64,000 nt of DNA from Alicyclobacillus tolerans (GCF_900142255.1 NZ_FRAF01000015.1:1-64000); one strand, 5' to 3'; shown: positions 8,467 through 17,617, numbered from the stretch's first letter. Program-made: numbers and translations. The notes: a model not told the origin generated them from the letters alone.

Positions 8467-10124
8467 ATGTTCATCCGTCCTTCAGTTTCTTGATATCGCC
8501 GGGCCACCTGTAACAGAGAATCAGGCAACCCCAGCCATTTAGCCACTTCCAGCGCTTCCTGTACGCCTTGGCCAGGCTGGCGCCGCTCCAAACGGTAATC
8601 CATTGCGGCGGCAAGAAATCGCAATCGCTCTGCTAAGGTAGCATTTTGCATATCTTGGTGCAGCACCGAGGATAACCCCCGTACACGCCAATGCGCAGCT
8701 CCTTGATAAGCTGCCACGGAAGCGTAGTGTGAAGCCAGAAAAACGATGCTGTCCTGCAGTCCGGAAAGTTTATGAAGTAACCCGTGCACCAGCGCTTCCC
8801 CCTCCTGGGGATTTGTGGTACACCCGGGCTCGTCAAAAAGTAACAAAAGCGCTTGATGTTCCGCTTCTTCCAGTACACTTCCCCATCCTACAACTTCCTG
8901 CCCAAACGCTGAAAGGCCATGCTCCATCTGCGTTCCAGCCGCAAAGAGCAAACGCACACCCGTCAGTAGAGGAGCTGTGAAGGATACGGCCGGAACTGGC
9001 AATCCATACTGCAACAGACACTGCATCAGTGCAATGACACATAGCGTTACTGACTTACCGCCCATATTCGATCCCGTTATCACATTAAGAGTTCCAACAT
9101 TCGGTAAATCAATAGCTACAAAAGAACGTCCCTGTTGTTGAAGTTGCTCAGCCAGAAGAGGATGGCGAGCTTCCCGAAGCGACCATCTTTCGCTGACACT
9201 AGGTACGACTCCCTGCCATACTCGAGCCAAAGCAACTTTTGATAGACGAATATCCATCTCCTGAAGGGCATCTGCTAACCTGTTCCAGCTTTGCAGTTGC
9301 CTCTGTACCTGTTCGGTCAGTTGGGCCAACAGTCGATCAGTCTCTTGTTGAAGCTTGGCGAAAGCATTCTCCCAAGCGACAAGCAACTCTGACTCCACGT
9401 CATCAGGCACTCTTTGCAAGATGATTTCAAACGGTGTTTCACGCAATACACGCAAGTTTGGAGTAGATTTGACGAGTTCGAGCAGATCACGATGAACTGG
9501 CAAGCTGAGCATCAGCGTGCTATCCGGTCGTTGGTAGAGTGGCCAGCCTTGTTTTTGAAGAGTTTTCAACCATTCCGTTTGATACTGGGTCAACTTTTTT
9601 TTAATCTCTCGCTCTTCGTGTTGCGCTTCCAGATAAAAGGAGTCCGCCAAGTGCTGTACAGCAAAATGACTTAATTCCGGGTGACCAAATGGTTTGAGCA
9701 AGGATTCCATGTCGCTTATGGTCAGATAGTCCAATCCTGGCGGAATTTGCGACTCTTTTAACAGGTGAAGCGTTGACTGTACAGTTTGCTTCAACCAAAG
9801 CGCCGTTTTCGGCGTCAATTCGAGCGTATCTAAGGCAAGCGAAGCAAGCAGTGGCTGAATATCGGGCAACTGGCGGAGCCATTCTCTCCATCGTCTCAAC
9901 TCTTCTGGCGAAATGCGTTGCAAATCCAGTGCCAAAAGCTCATGAACATGGAGTAGATCAACTTCATTCCCCGGTAAATAAGGCCGCAAATTTTCTTTAA
10001 ACCGCACCCCGCCAGCTGTCACTGGCTGCCACGCCGCAAACACTTCTTTCCAACCGATTTTCTCAGCTGTTTTCTCGTCCAAAAAGGAACGAGATACAGA
10101 ACGCCAGGTTATATTTTCATTCAT
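8463..10124 (-). CDS. kamC: MutS-like ATPase of the lysine aminomutase operon (KamC)
   Basis: The C-terminal third is a MutS-type ATPase: Walker A GSNMGGKS and Walker B LLLLFDEPG followed by TTNPQEG. The N-terminal two thirds are helical and lack the mismatch-recognition domain, so this is not a DNA repair MutS. In lysine fermenters a MutS-like gene (kamC) sits beside kamB and the mutase genes. A role in reactivating or chaperoning the B12 mutase has been proposed for such pairs; here it is inference. The ATG at 10124 sits 7 nt behind GAGAGGA and overlaps the kamB TGA by one base (TGATG). A GTG one codon earlier is an alternative start. Confidence 0.8.
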   Translation of the reverse strand: MNENITWRSVSRSFLDEKTAEKIGWKEVFAAWQPVTAGGVRFKENLRPYLPGNEVDLLHVHELLALDLQRISPEELRRWREWLRQLPDIQPLLASLALDTLELTPKTALWLKQTVQSTLHLLKESQIPPGLDYLTISDMESLLKPFGHPELSHFAVQHLADSFYLEAQHEEREIKKKLTQYQTEWLKTLQKQGWPLYQRPDSTLMLSLPVHRDLLELVKSTPNLRVLRETPFEIILQRVPDDVESELLVAWENAFAKLQQETDRLLAQLTEQVQRQLQSWNRLADALQEMDIRLSKVALARVWQGVVPSVSERWSLREARHPLLAEQLQQQGRSFVAIDLPNVGTLNVITGSNMGGKSVTLCVIALMQCLLQYGLPVPAVSFTAPLLTGVRLLFAAGTQMEHGLSAFGQEVVGWGSVLEEAEHQALLLLFDEPGCTTNPQEGEALVHGLLHKLSGLQDSIVFLASHYASVAAYQGAAHWRVRGLSSVLHQDMQNATLAERLRFLAAAMDYRLERRQPGQGVQEALEVAKWLGLPDSLLQVARRYQETEGRMNI

Positions 10125-11164
10125 CACGCATTCCTCTCCATGGACAAGGCGGCATGATACACAGGCACTTCCGGCAATGCAGCAGATACAGCCTGCAACA
10201 TCTCATCCAACGGCAGGTCTGCTCCGGAAACATGGTGAGGATTCACGGCTACGCCTAAAAGAGGCAGCTTTCGCATCACCATGAGTTGATGACCTGCCCG
10301 ATAAAACGGCAATAAGACTTGCCGACTTACCCAAACCTGCGCAGGATGAGCAGCAATTAGTGTCATCGGTTCTTGTCTTTGAAGCAAAATGGTTTCCATT
10401 AATTTATCCTGCACAGCGCCAGGCACATAAAGCGCCTGAAGAGGCGCAACCAGCCTCGCATCAGCCAAAAGCTGTTCCGGGTGTAAAGTTGCAGCATCTG
10501 CGGAAAACTCTCGATACTCTCCCGTGGTAAAATAGAGCGCCACTTGTCTTCGCTGATGAGCGGAATCCAATACGTTGCGCCATGCCAAAGGCACTTCTGG
10601 CAAGAAAAACCGGTGTGAAAGTTCAAGTGCCACCTGTGCAACTGCATCAGGTGTCGATCCCGATACGGGACTGACTGCTAATACCACAGCATCCACCAGT
10701 TCTGGCGATGCTGCCGCTATTCGATTCAGCGCACCATCCACCAGTACCATGTCAACCTGGTAGCGTGCAAACCCCTCTAGCACACGGCTGATATGCTGCC
10801 GGGAACGGACTCCCGCCAAAAGCACCTGTGTGGTCTCTGCTGCTCGAACTATGACGACCTCACCCAGCGGAGAACGAATGCCCGTAGACTCCAACCATTC
10901 GAGCGACTGAGTTTCAAAAAGTGCGCGTTCAGCAGTAGCCAGGAGCGCCCCCTGCGGGGCAAAAATAGGCGGTTTATCTATACCCATCAGCGCATCCTGG
11001 CGTTCTCCATCCACACCGATACTACAAAGTCCGACAACCCGGCCAGCGACTGCTGCCTGTTGCAAAAAAGCATTGAAGGCAGTCGTCTTACCAGCATGTT
11101 TACTGGCTCCCATGAAAGCAATCCGATTCCAGCCGTGAGCTACAGCACGGTCGTAGATTTCCAC
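10124..11164 (-). CDS. kamB: P-loop protein of the lysine aminomutase operon (KamB)
   Basis: The protein has a Walker A motif close to its N-terminus (GASKHAGKTT) and otherwise no assignable enzyme domain. Position between kamA and the MutS-like kamC matches KamB, a presumed partner in maintaining the B12 aminomutase. I place the start at GTG 11164, with GAGGG seven bases upstream and the kamA stop just before it. This gives 346 residues with the P-loop near residue 20. An open frame continues upstream to a TTG at 11263 with ATG codons at 11242 and 11239, but those starts would overlap kamA by 65-89 bases and have weak ribosome sites. Confidence 0.72.
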   Translation of the reverse strand: MEIYDRAVAHGWNRIAFMGASKHAGKTTAFNAFLQQAAVAGRVVGLCSIGVDGERQDALMGIDKPPIFAPQGALLATAERALFETQSLEWLESTGIRSPLGEVVIVRAAETTQVLLAGVRSRQHISRVLEGFARYQVDMVLVDGALNRIAAASPELVDAVVLAVSPVSGSTPDAVAQVALELSHRFFLPEVPLAWRNVLDSAHQRRQVALYFTTGEYREFSADAATLHPEQLLADARLVAPLQALYVPGAVQDKLMETILLQRQEPMTLIAAHPAQVWVSRQVLLPFYRAGHQLMVMRKLPLLGVAVNPHHVSGADLPLDEMLQAVSAALPEVPVYHAALSMERNA

Positions 11165-11174
11165 TGGCCATCCC

Positions 11175-12482
11175 TCAATGTCCGTGCTGATTTCGTTCCG
11201 CTCGTTTGAGTCCTTTAGGTTCAAGTGCGAGTTGCACATCATTGAGCAAGCGAGCCACACCAATCAACTCATCATTGTCTTTAGCGTGATCGTGCGTACA
11301 AGTAGGCGGACAGCCTTGATCTTCATAAACCGGTTCGTGATAAGTGGTAATGACTCCTTCAAAATTGCGCAGAATCACTTTTCCATGTCCTTGTGAAATA
11401 ATGTACTGCGGTTGAACAGGTATCTTACCGCCGCCTCCCGGAGCATCTACCACATAAGTAGGAATCGCGTAACCAGAAGTGTGTCCGCGCAACTGTTCCA
11501 TAATTTCAATGCCTTTAGAAACGGTAGTGCGAAAATGCGAAATGCCCTCTGACAAATCACATTGATAGAGATAATAGGGACGAACGCGAATTTTTACCAA
11601 ATCGTGGAGCAACTTTTTCATAATGTGCACACAATCATTAACTCCGCGCATGAGGACTGTCTGATTACCTACTGGCACTCCTGCATCGGCTAGCTTTTTA
11701 CAGGCTTCGGCCGCCTCTGGTGTAATTTCGTCCGGGTGGTTGAAATGTGTATTCAACCACACTGGGTGGTATTTTTTTAGAATATTACAAAGGTTGTCTG
11801 TAATCCGTTGCGGGAATACAACTGGAGCCCGCGTGCCAATTCGGATAATTTCCACATGCGGAATATCGCGCAAGCTGGAGATAATGTATTCCAGGATACG
11901 GTCATTCACAAGCAGGCCATCGCCGCCGGAGAGCAGAACATCGCGCACTTCCGGATGGTTACGAATATAATTGATGGCTGCATCCAATTGTGGTTTGGGC
12001 ACTGCATGACCCACAGCGCCTGAAAAACGACGACGCGTACAATGACGGCAATACATCGAGCACTGATTGGTAATGAGGAACAGAACGCGATCGGGATAAC
12101 GATGCGTCAATCCAAGCACAGGTGCGTCCGTATCCTCATCGAGGGGATCTTCCATATCCCATGGAGAACGCTGCATTTCGTTGGAAAGCGGCACAGCTTG
12201 AAGACGAATGGGACAATTAGGATCATCCGGATCCATCATCATTGCATAGTACGGCGTAATGCGCAGAGGGATTGTCTCTTTGACATGGCGCACGCCCTCC
12301 ATCTCTTCTTCGGTCAAATGAATCACTTTCGCCAGGTCTTCCATGGTATTGACCGTATGTGTCAATTGCCACTTCCAATCATTCCATTGTTCTTCCGTCA
12401 CATCTTTCCACAATTCAATCTCTTTATAATGACGCTGTTTCTTGCCATATCGATATGCACTGACGGGTTCGAGAACACTCAT
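11175..12482 (-). CDS. kamA: Lysine 2,3-aminomutase (radical SAM, PLP)
   Basis: KamA interconverts L-lysine and L-beta-lysine, the first step of the pathway encoded here. The radical SAM cluster motif CSMYCRHC is near residue 144. The PLP-binding lysine lies in the Gly-rich PGGGGKIPV near the C-terminus. At 435 residues it is typical of the family. The C-terminal CPPTCTHDH element resembles the zinc/tetramer region of clostridial KamA. The ATG follows GGGAGTG. EpmB and glutamate 2,3-aminomutase are relatives, but the presence of kamDE and kdd supports lysine as the substrate. Confidence 0.95.
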   Translation of the reverse strand: MSVLEPVSAYRYGKKQRHYKEIELWKDVTEEQWNDWKWQLTHTVNTMEDLAKVIHLTEEEMEGVRHVKETIPLRITPYYAMMMDPDDPNCPIRLQAVPLSNEMQRSPWDMEDPLDEDTDAPVLGLTHRYPDRVLFLITNQCSMYCRHCTRRRFSGAVGHAVPKPQLDAAINYIRNHPEVRDVLLSGGDGLLVNDRILEYIISSLRDIPHVEIIRIGTRAPVVFPQRITDNLCNILKKYHPVWLNTHFNHPDEITPEAAEACKKLADAGVPVGNQTVLMRGVNDCVHIMKKLLHDLVKIRVRPYYLYQCDLSEGISHFRTTVSKGIEIMEQLRGHTSGYAIPTYVVDAPGGGGKIPVQPQYIISQGHGKVILRNFEGVITTYHEPVYEDQGCPPTCTHDHAKDNDELIGVARLLNDVQLALEPKGLKRAERNQHGH

Positions 12483-12546
12483 TCAAAACACTCCCTATTT
12501 TAAATTTTGCAGTCAATCCGACTGGAACTTTTGTTGAGAGAAACGA

Positions 12547-13611
12547 TTAATGACTGTGTACCGCAAACTTCTGACGAAAAATTTGTTGCAATACAGGTTC
12601 AGCACGCAGCAAATTCAAAGCGTAATCAGCATGATTTTTGCAATACCCATTGCCAATCATCATCTGAATGTCTTTGCCTATTCCCTCTGCACCTAGTGCA
12701 GCGGCTGTAAAGGACGTGGCCATGGAGAAAAAGTAGACTGTTCCGCCATCCTTGCAGGGTAGAATAGAGGCCATTTCTGTGCCAGGAACATTGACACAGT
12801 TGATAACCACATCAGCTCCGCTAAATGCTTGCCCAAATCGCTGATTCCAGGCCTGCTCCAAACTGGCTAAACAAGCTACCGCATCCTGCGCACTCACATC
12901 CAACACGATATCTGCTTTACCAAGAGACTGTATTCGCTCGCAAGCGAGTTGACCATAATCCATTGCCACAACGATACCGTCTCGTACACTTCGCCGGGCC
13001 GCCGCAAGGACAGTTAATCCAGATTTTCCGCCAGCTCCCAGAACAACAACCGTCTGACCAGGCTGTACAAGGCGAGCTGTTTGGGCTGGCGCCCCGCAAA
13101 CGTCAAAAAGTGCCAGGGCCAACTGTTCTTCAATATCGTCCGGCATTTTGGCGTAGAGACCTGTCGCAAACAGAATCGCTTGACCGCGAATGGTGACCTG
13201 AGCATTCGCCACATCAATTTGTAGAATTTCCTCCAGCGCAAGCGGGGTTAATGTCAATGACACCAAAGTCGCAATCCTGTCACCTACTGAAAGCTCCTGA
13301 CGCGCTGGATGCATGGAACCTATTTCCCGCACCCTGCCAATCAACATTCCGCCCGATCCGGTTACGGGATTGTGATGCTTGCCGCGTTCGGCCACAATTT
13401 CTTTCATCTTGGCAGCTATCGCTTGCTCATTTTTTCCAACTTCCTCATAGATTTGTCGGAAAGATGCGGAATCAATATTGAGTCGCTCTACATCAATCAG
13501 CAACTCATTGACCCCACATTCCATTCGATTATCCAGTTTCCAAGCTGCTTGAGGCATAACTCCTTGTGGCTCAAGCACTCGATGCAATCCAAAGGGATGA
13601 GAATCAGCCAC
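12547..13611 (-). CDS. kdd: L-erythro-3,5-diaminohexanoate dehydrogenase
   Basis: Kdd oxidises and deaminates 3,5-diaminohexanoate to 5-amino-3-oxohexanoate with NAD. The N-terminal HPFGLHRVLEP and later LNIDSASFRQI match the family, and a Rossmann-type VVLGAGGKSGL lies mid-protein. I chose GTG 13611 because GAGGAGG sits eight bases upstream and the resulting 354 residues agree with the usual length. A longer frame to GTG 13668 adds 19 residues without family similarity. It is the first gene of the lysine operon, with a ~110-base leader from the sigma-54 promoter. The next pathway genes (kce, kal) are not in the window. Confidence 0.9.
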   Translation of the reverse strand: MADSHPFGLHRVLEPQGVMPQAAWKLDNRMECGVNELLIDVERLNIDSASFRQIYEEVGKNEQAIAAKMKEIVAERGKHHNPVTGSGGMLIGRVREIGSMHPARQELSVGDRIATLVSLTLTPLALEEILQIDVANAQVTIRGQAILFATGLYAKMPDDIEEQLALALFDVCGAPAQTARLVQPGQTVVVLGAGGKSGLTVLAAARRSVRDGIVVAMDYGQLACERIQSLGKADIVLDVSAQDAVACLASLEQAWNQRFGQAFSGADVVINCVNVPGTEMASILPCKDGGTVYFFSMATSFTAAALGAEGIGKDIQMMIGNGYCKNHADYALNLLRAEPVLQQIFRQKFAVHSH

Positions 13612-13735
13612 GGCAAACACCTCCTCTTGCGGGCCTATACCATCTCGCTGGAGACGGTCCCGCGTCACGCTTCCTTAAACCTTCAGAATGGACAAGATAT
13701 GAAAGCGCTATCGAATTTCTCAATAGAATGATTAA

Positions 13736-13750
13736 GCAATTTCTGTGCCA
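13736..13750 (-). promoter_or_regulatory. Sigma-54 (-24/-12) promoter of the kdd-kamABCDE operon
   Basis: The minus strand reads TGGCACAGAAATTGC. The GG and GC dinucleotides have the exact 12-base -24/-12 spacing of RpoN promoters, and the elements match TGGCAC-N5-TTGC fully. Transcription would begin near 13724, leaving ~113 bases of leader before kdd. The gene immediately upstream, on the same strand, encodes a sigma-54 activator. Confidence 0.85.
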
Positions 13751-13794
13751 ACATTAACATCACATAGGGATAAAGTCTTGAAAACTGTTTACGC

Positions 13795-15399
13795 TCAGTG
13801 TGAAAGCCCTAATTTTTGCAATTTATATTGAAGCGTTTGTCGTGGAAGGCCAAGTTTTTTAGCCGTGGATAAAACGTTGCCGTTGCAACTGGCTAGCGCG
13901 CGTTCGAGGACGATTTTTTCAATCGATTGCAAAACTTCTGGAAGTGCAGGAGAAGGTGCGTCATCTAATACCACCGATTCGTTCAAAGCAGTCCACAGTT
14001 GTTCAAACCCTGATTGCGACCATACATTTTCTATCCCTGTCGTTCTCGGCTCTACATGGCTTGCCGATTTTTCGGCAAAAGAAAACGACGAAAGACGCCT
14101 TCCTTTGTCTATTGCTGATTTTTCGGCAGAAGAAAATTCAGCTAACTCTTCTTTCTGACGTTCGGCCTTTCGAATGCTAAATCCATACTGTCTAGCTGAT
14201 TCCTGCATTTGAAGCGGCAAATCGGCGAGTGTCAGCACTTCACCATCCATCAAATTCAACGCAGCCTCTATGACGTGTTCAAGCTCGCGAACATTGCCAG
14301 GCCATGGATAGGTTTGAAAGAAAGCAAGTGTATCTTCTGATAAACGTTTCACCCGGGTCCCTAACTGTTGATTCCATTTTTCAAGAAAATGCCTAGCCAG
14401 TAACAGAATATCCTCACCGCGTTCGCGTAAGGGAGGCAAATCAAGCCGCACTACATTCAATCGATAATACAGATCTTTGCGCAGCGAACCTTTTGCCAAC
14501 TCTCCTTCCGGCGATTCATTCATAGCAGCGACAATTCGTGCGTTGGTATGCAAAAGTCGCGCATCTCCTACCCTAGAGAACTCTCCTGATTGTAAAACAC
14601 GCAACAGTTTTGCCTGTACATCAAGCGGCAATGATTGCACCTCATCAAGAAACAGAGTACCGTTATCTGCCAGTTCAAACCACCCTGCCCGATTTTCGGC
14701 ACCTGTAAACGAACCTCGTATCGTTCCAAAAAGCAAAGACTCTAACAAGGATGGCGGCAAAGCTGCACAATTGACGGCTAAAAACGCCCCTGTTTGGCGG
14801 CTGGCATTATGAATGGATTGAACCAACAATTCTTTACCCGTGCCCGTCTCACCATACACAAGAATTGGGGACTGGCTACGCGCTGCCCGTTCTGCCCGGC
14901 GAATCGTTTGCAACATTTGTCCATCCGTCGTGACTATATCTGAAAAACGATATTGTGCTCCTACCGTTTGCTGTTTTTTAGGTTTTCGTCCAATCATCTT
15001 CTCTTGTAAAGCAGAAAGTTGGTCTGTCAAATGTTTAACATAAGTAAAATCTTTACTGATTTCTAAGGCGCCTACAATTTTACCTTCTCTTCGGATCGGC
15101 AATGTGGTATTGACCGTATGTACTTGAACACCGCGAATATTTGTAAACGTCTGTGCTCGATGAAACAGAGCTTGACCCGTTTTCAATACCTGTAAAAGCG
15201 TACTTCCTTCCTCACCAAGAGAAGGAAAGGAATCGAGCACATGTCGACCAAGCACGTCTCCTACAGACACTCCATCTAATTGACTGGCCGCCCGATTGTA
15301 TACCACCGTCACTCCTCGCGCGTCCACTACATGGATGCCTTCATCCATCGTATCAAGAACTGCGTTAAACCATTCTTGCTGATCACGATGTTGATCCAT
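13795..15399 (-). CDS. Sigma-54-dependent transcriptional activator with PAS sensor domain
   Basis: The enhancer-binding protein (534 aa) has an N-terminal PAS domain (~10-110), an AAA+ domain and a C-terminal Fis-type HTH (TAKKLGLPRQTLQYKLQKLG). The AAA+ domain carries Walker A GETGTGKE and the sigma-54 contact loop GSFTGA in place of the usual GAFTGA. Between AAA+ and HTH lies an unusually long Ser/Glu/Lys-rich linker containing a 17-codon imperfect tandem repeat. This layout is that of RocR/BkdR-type catabolic activators. The ATG follows AAGGAGG and overlaps the DUF1934 gene by 17 bases. Position right before the sigma-54 promoter makes it the likely lysine-operon activator; the effector is unknown (lysine or a product bound by PAS is inference). 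Confidence 0.92.
   Translation of the reverse strand: MDQHRDQQEWFNAVLDTMDEGIHVVDARGVTVVYNRAASQLDGVSVGDVLGRHVLDSFPSLGEEGSTLLQVLKTGQALFHRAQTFTNIRGVQVHTVNTTLPIRREGKIVGALEISKDFTYVKHLTDQLSALQEKMIGRKPKKQQTVGAQYRFSDIVTTDGQMLQTIRRAERAARSQSPILVYGETGTGKELLVQSIHNASRQTGAFLAVNCAALPPSLLESLLFGTIRGSFTGAENRAGWFELADNGTLFLDEVQSLPLDVQAKLLRVLQSGEFSRVGDARLLHTNARIVAAMNESPEGELAKGSLRKDLYYRLNVVRLDLPPLRERGEDILLLARHFLEKWNQQLGTRVKRLSEDTLAFFQTYPWPGNVRELEHVIEAALNLMDGEVLTLADLPLQMQESARQYGFSIRKAERQKEELAEFSSAEKSAIDKGRRLSSFSFAEKSASHVEPRTTGIENVWSQSGFEQLWTALNESVVLDDAPSPALPEVLQSIEKIVLERALASCNGNVLSTAKKLGLPRQTLQYKLQKLGLSH
14066..14136. repeat. In-frame tandem duplication in the activator linker
   Basis: A 20-base unit GATTTTTCGGCA[A/G]AAGAAAA occurs at 14066-14085 and again at 14117-14136 with one mismatch. 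The 51-base spacing equals 17 codons. The encoded copies are SSAEKSA and SFAEKSA within the AAA+/HTH linker. Confidence 0.8.
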
Positions 15400-15841
15400 G
15401 CTGCTTCCTCCTTACCACACATGACCCAAAACATATCTGTAGATAAATCTCGCTGTCCTCTCCCAAAAAACCCCAGGAATAGTACAGTTGAACTTGCCCG
15501 CCAGTAGCATTCACATCTACCAGCAATTGACGAGTCCTGACTTCGACCGAATACGGTTCGCCACCGAGATAAAGTGTAGAAGACTGTTTTTGTCCGGACA
15601 CAAAAGTGCAATTCCATAGATAAGCGCCGCGACGAATCACCGTCACGGCGTCTTGACGTATCACGAAAGTGCTCCTCTCTTCCGTTTGAGCTTCTTCAAA
15701 GTAACGCAAATAATGCGCATTGGAACGAAAATCCCAAGTAGCGGACAGTACGGGAGAGGATTCTAAATTTTGGCCATCGCCGCGACTCCAAACCAATGGG
15801 ACAACATTCTTTAATGGACTGCCGAGATAAAAACTGCTCAT
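15383..15841 (-). CDS. DUF1934 (YwiB-like) calycin-fold protein
   Basis: The 152-residue protein resembles Bacillus YwiB: YLRYFEE, then a VTVIRRGAYLWNCTFVSG segment, then alternating beta strands ending LLVDVNATGGQVQLYYS. DUF1934 proteins adopt a small lipocalin-like barrel; no biochemical role is established. Its ATG overlaps the speB stop (ATGA), and its end overlaps the start of the sigma-54 activator, so it is embedded in the spermidine operon. Confidence 0.75.
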   Translation of the reverse strand: MSSFYLGSPLKNVVPLVWSRGDGQNLESSPVLSATWDFRSNAHYLRYFEEAQTEERSTFVIRQDAVTVIRRGAYLWNCTFVSGQKQSSTLYLGGEPYSVEVRTRQLLVDVNATGGQVQLYYSWGFLGEDSEIYLQICFGSCVVRRKQHGSTS

Positions 15842-16725
15842 GGTGAAACACAGGCCAAGAGAGCCTCACGAACCAATTTGGCAGCTAAAATTTGCGTCTG
15901 TTCACTCGTATCCAGGACCGGAGAAACCTCCACCAAATCAAAGCCAACGACACGCAACTGAGAAAGCATAGGAAATATACGAAATGCTTCGCGCGGATGA
16001 ATACCACCATGCTCTGCAGTTCCCGTACCGGGAGCATGAGCCGGATCAAAAACGTCAATATCCCAAGTCACATAGACCGGATGACCCATCAGCTCCGACA
16101 AAACAGATTCTAACGGATCAGCTACTTCAAAGGGAAAGAAACGCGTATGTTGCCGTGCATACTGAAATTCTTCACGCGTGCCAGAGCGAATGCCAAACTG
16201 ATACACACGTTCTGGACCAATCGCGTCGCATACTTTTTTAATCACCGTGGCATGCGAATAGGGTTGGCCTTCATAAGTATCTCTTAAATCCGTATGGGCA
16301 TCGAGATGGATGACGCGCAAATCGGGATATTTTTCCCAGGCAGCACGCATCGCACCCCAAGAAACTAAGTGCTCCCCGCCAAGACCAAGCGGAAATTTGC
16401 CATCCTCGTATAGACGCGAGACGTACTCATAAATCATTTCCACACTCATCTGCGGATTGCCAAAGGGTAACGGCAAATCTCCCGCATCGTAGTAAGTAAT
16501 GTCGCGCAAATCGCGATCGAGATAAGGACTGTATTCCTCAAGACCCACAGAAACTTCACGAATACGAGCAGGCCCTAAGCGAGTACCGCCGCGAAATGAT
16601 ACGGTCCAATCCATAGGCATGCCATAGAGAACTGCTTTAGCCGCTTTGTAATCTGGAGACGATTGGATAAAAACATTGCCGCTGTACGCGGCATCCAAAG
16701 GTTGACGCACATTCCATTCACTCAT
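15838..16725 (-). CDS. speB: Agmatinase
   Basis: SpeB hydrolyses agmatine to putrescine and urea. The binuclear manganese ligands of the ureohydrolase family are visible in [21 protein letters not shown] and [16 protein letters not shown]. At 295 residues it has the usual length. The ATG overlaps the speE stop as ATGA. Together with SpeE it supplies spermidine. The same pairing is found in Bacillus subtilis. Confidence 0.93.
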   Translation of the reverse strand: MSEWNVRQPLDAAYSGNVFIQSSPDYKAAKAVLYGMPMDWTVSFRGGTRLGPARIREVSVGLEEYSPYLDRDLRDITYYDAGDLPLPFGNPQMSVEMIYEYVSRLYEDGKFPLGLGGEHLVSWGAMRAAWEKYPDLRVIHLDAHTDLRDTYEGQPYSHATVIKKVCDAIGPERVYQFGIRSGTREEFQYARQHTRFFPFEVADPLESVLSELMGHPVYVTWDIDVFDPAHAPGTGTAEHGGIHPREAFRIFPMLSQLRVVGFDLVEVSPVLDTSEQTQILAAKLVREALLACVSP

Positions 16726-17558
16726 TTTTGCACCAACTCCTGAACAAACGGCGGCAAGGCAAACGCAGCTTTGTGAACTTCCGTTGTGTAATATTTCGTA
16801 TCACGCACTCGCGAAGCCACTGGCTCAAGCGGATTGTACTGCTTACTGCCCATGGTAAAACTCCACATTCCGGTTGGATATGTGGGTATATGAGCTAGAT
16901 ACAAATAGGTGTGGGGAAAAATATCTCGTACGTCACGGTGAACATGACGAATGAGATCCTGATTGGCAAAAGGTGATTCGGTCTGTGCTACAAACAATCC
17001 ATCAGGTTTAAGAGCGTCATAGACAGCCTGGTAGAAATCCTTGGCAAAAAGACCCACAGCCGGTCCAATGGGATCGGTTGAGTCCACATAAATGACATCA
17101 TATTCTCCTTTGTGTTCTTGAACATGTTTGATGCCATCACAAACTTGAACGTCTACACGCGGATCGTTTAAACCTTGGGCAATCTGTGGAAAGTACTCGC
17201 GAGAGATGTCAATCACTCGTCCATCGATTTCTGCAAGCACTGCTCGTTCGACAGCCGGATGCTTGACGATTTCACGAATGACGCCACCGTCTCCTCCCCC
17301 CACTACTAGCACATTTTTCGGCTCAGGATGCGTATGCAGGCCGACATGAGCAAGCATTTCATGATAGACAAACTCATCTTTGTCAGTTGTCATGACACAA
17401 CCGTCAAGTACCAACATACGTCCGTACTGTACCGTTTCTACTACGTCGAGACTCTGAAATTCTGTCTGCTCGCTATGCAAAGTCCGATTTACACGCAAAC
17501 CAATTGACAGATTGCTGTTTTGCAGTTCTGTAAACCAAAGCTCCATTGAATTGGCCAA
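16722..17558 (-). CDS. speE: Spermidine synthase
   Basis: SpeE transfers an aminopropyl group from decarboxylated SAM to putrescine. Family motifs include [15 protein letters not shown] (nucleotide loop), [15 protein letters not shown] (catalytic aspartate region) and the N-terminal YGRMLVLDG. It has 278 residues. The chosen TTG at 17558 has GAGGAG nine bases upstream; an ATG four codons downstream is possible. It is the first gene of speE-speB-DUF1934-activator. No speD (SAM decarboxylase) is in the window. Confidence 0.93.
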   Translation of the reverse strand: MANSMELWFTELQNSNLSIGLRVNRTLHSEQTEFQSLDVVETVQYGRMLVLDGCVMTTDKDEFVYHEMLAHVGLHTHPEPKNVLVVGGGDGGVIREIVKHPAVERAVLAEIDGRVIDISREYFPQIAQGLNDPRVDVQVCDGIKHVQEHKGEYDVIYVDSTDPIGPAVGLFAKDFYQAVYDALKPDGLFVAQTESPFANQDLIRHVHRDVRDIFPHTYLYLAHIPTYPTGMWSFTMGSKQYNPLEPVASRVRDTKYYTTEVHKAAFALPPFVQELVQK

Positions 17559-17585
17559 TAATGCCCACTCCTCTCATGCGCTCGT

Positions 17586-17591
17586 ATTATA
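17586..17591 (-). promoter_or_regulatory. Extended -10 promoter for the speE operon
   Basis: The minus strand carries TTTTGGTATAAT, a perfect -10 preceded by the TGN extension typical of -35-independent sigma-A promoters. It lies 28 bases before the speE TTG, in the gap after the acyltransferase gene. No good -35 is visible at 17 bases. Confidence 0.55.
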
Positions 17592-17617
17592 CCAAAAGCA
17601 AGAGAAGTGGACACCTT

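Noticed and set aside
12917-13241. Minus-strand short frames inside kdd
   Set aside because: They are alternative frames of a well-recognised dehydrogenase gene.
13612-13794. Possible cobalamin riboswitch in the leader of the B12-dependent operon
   Set aside because: The ~110-base leader is too short, and no B12-box-like sequence is visible.
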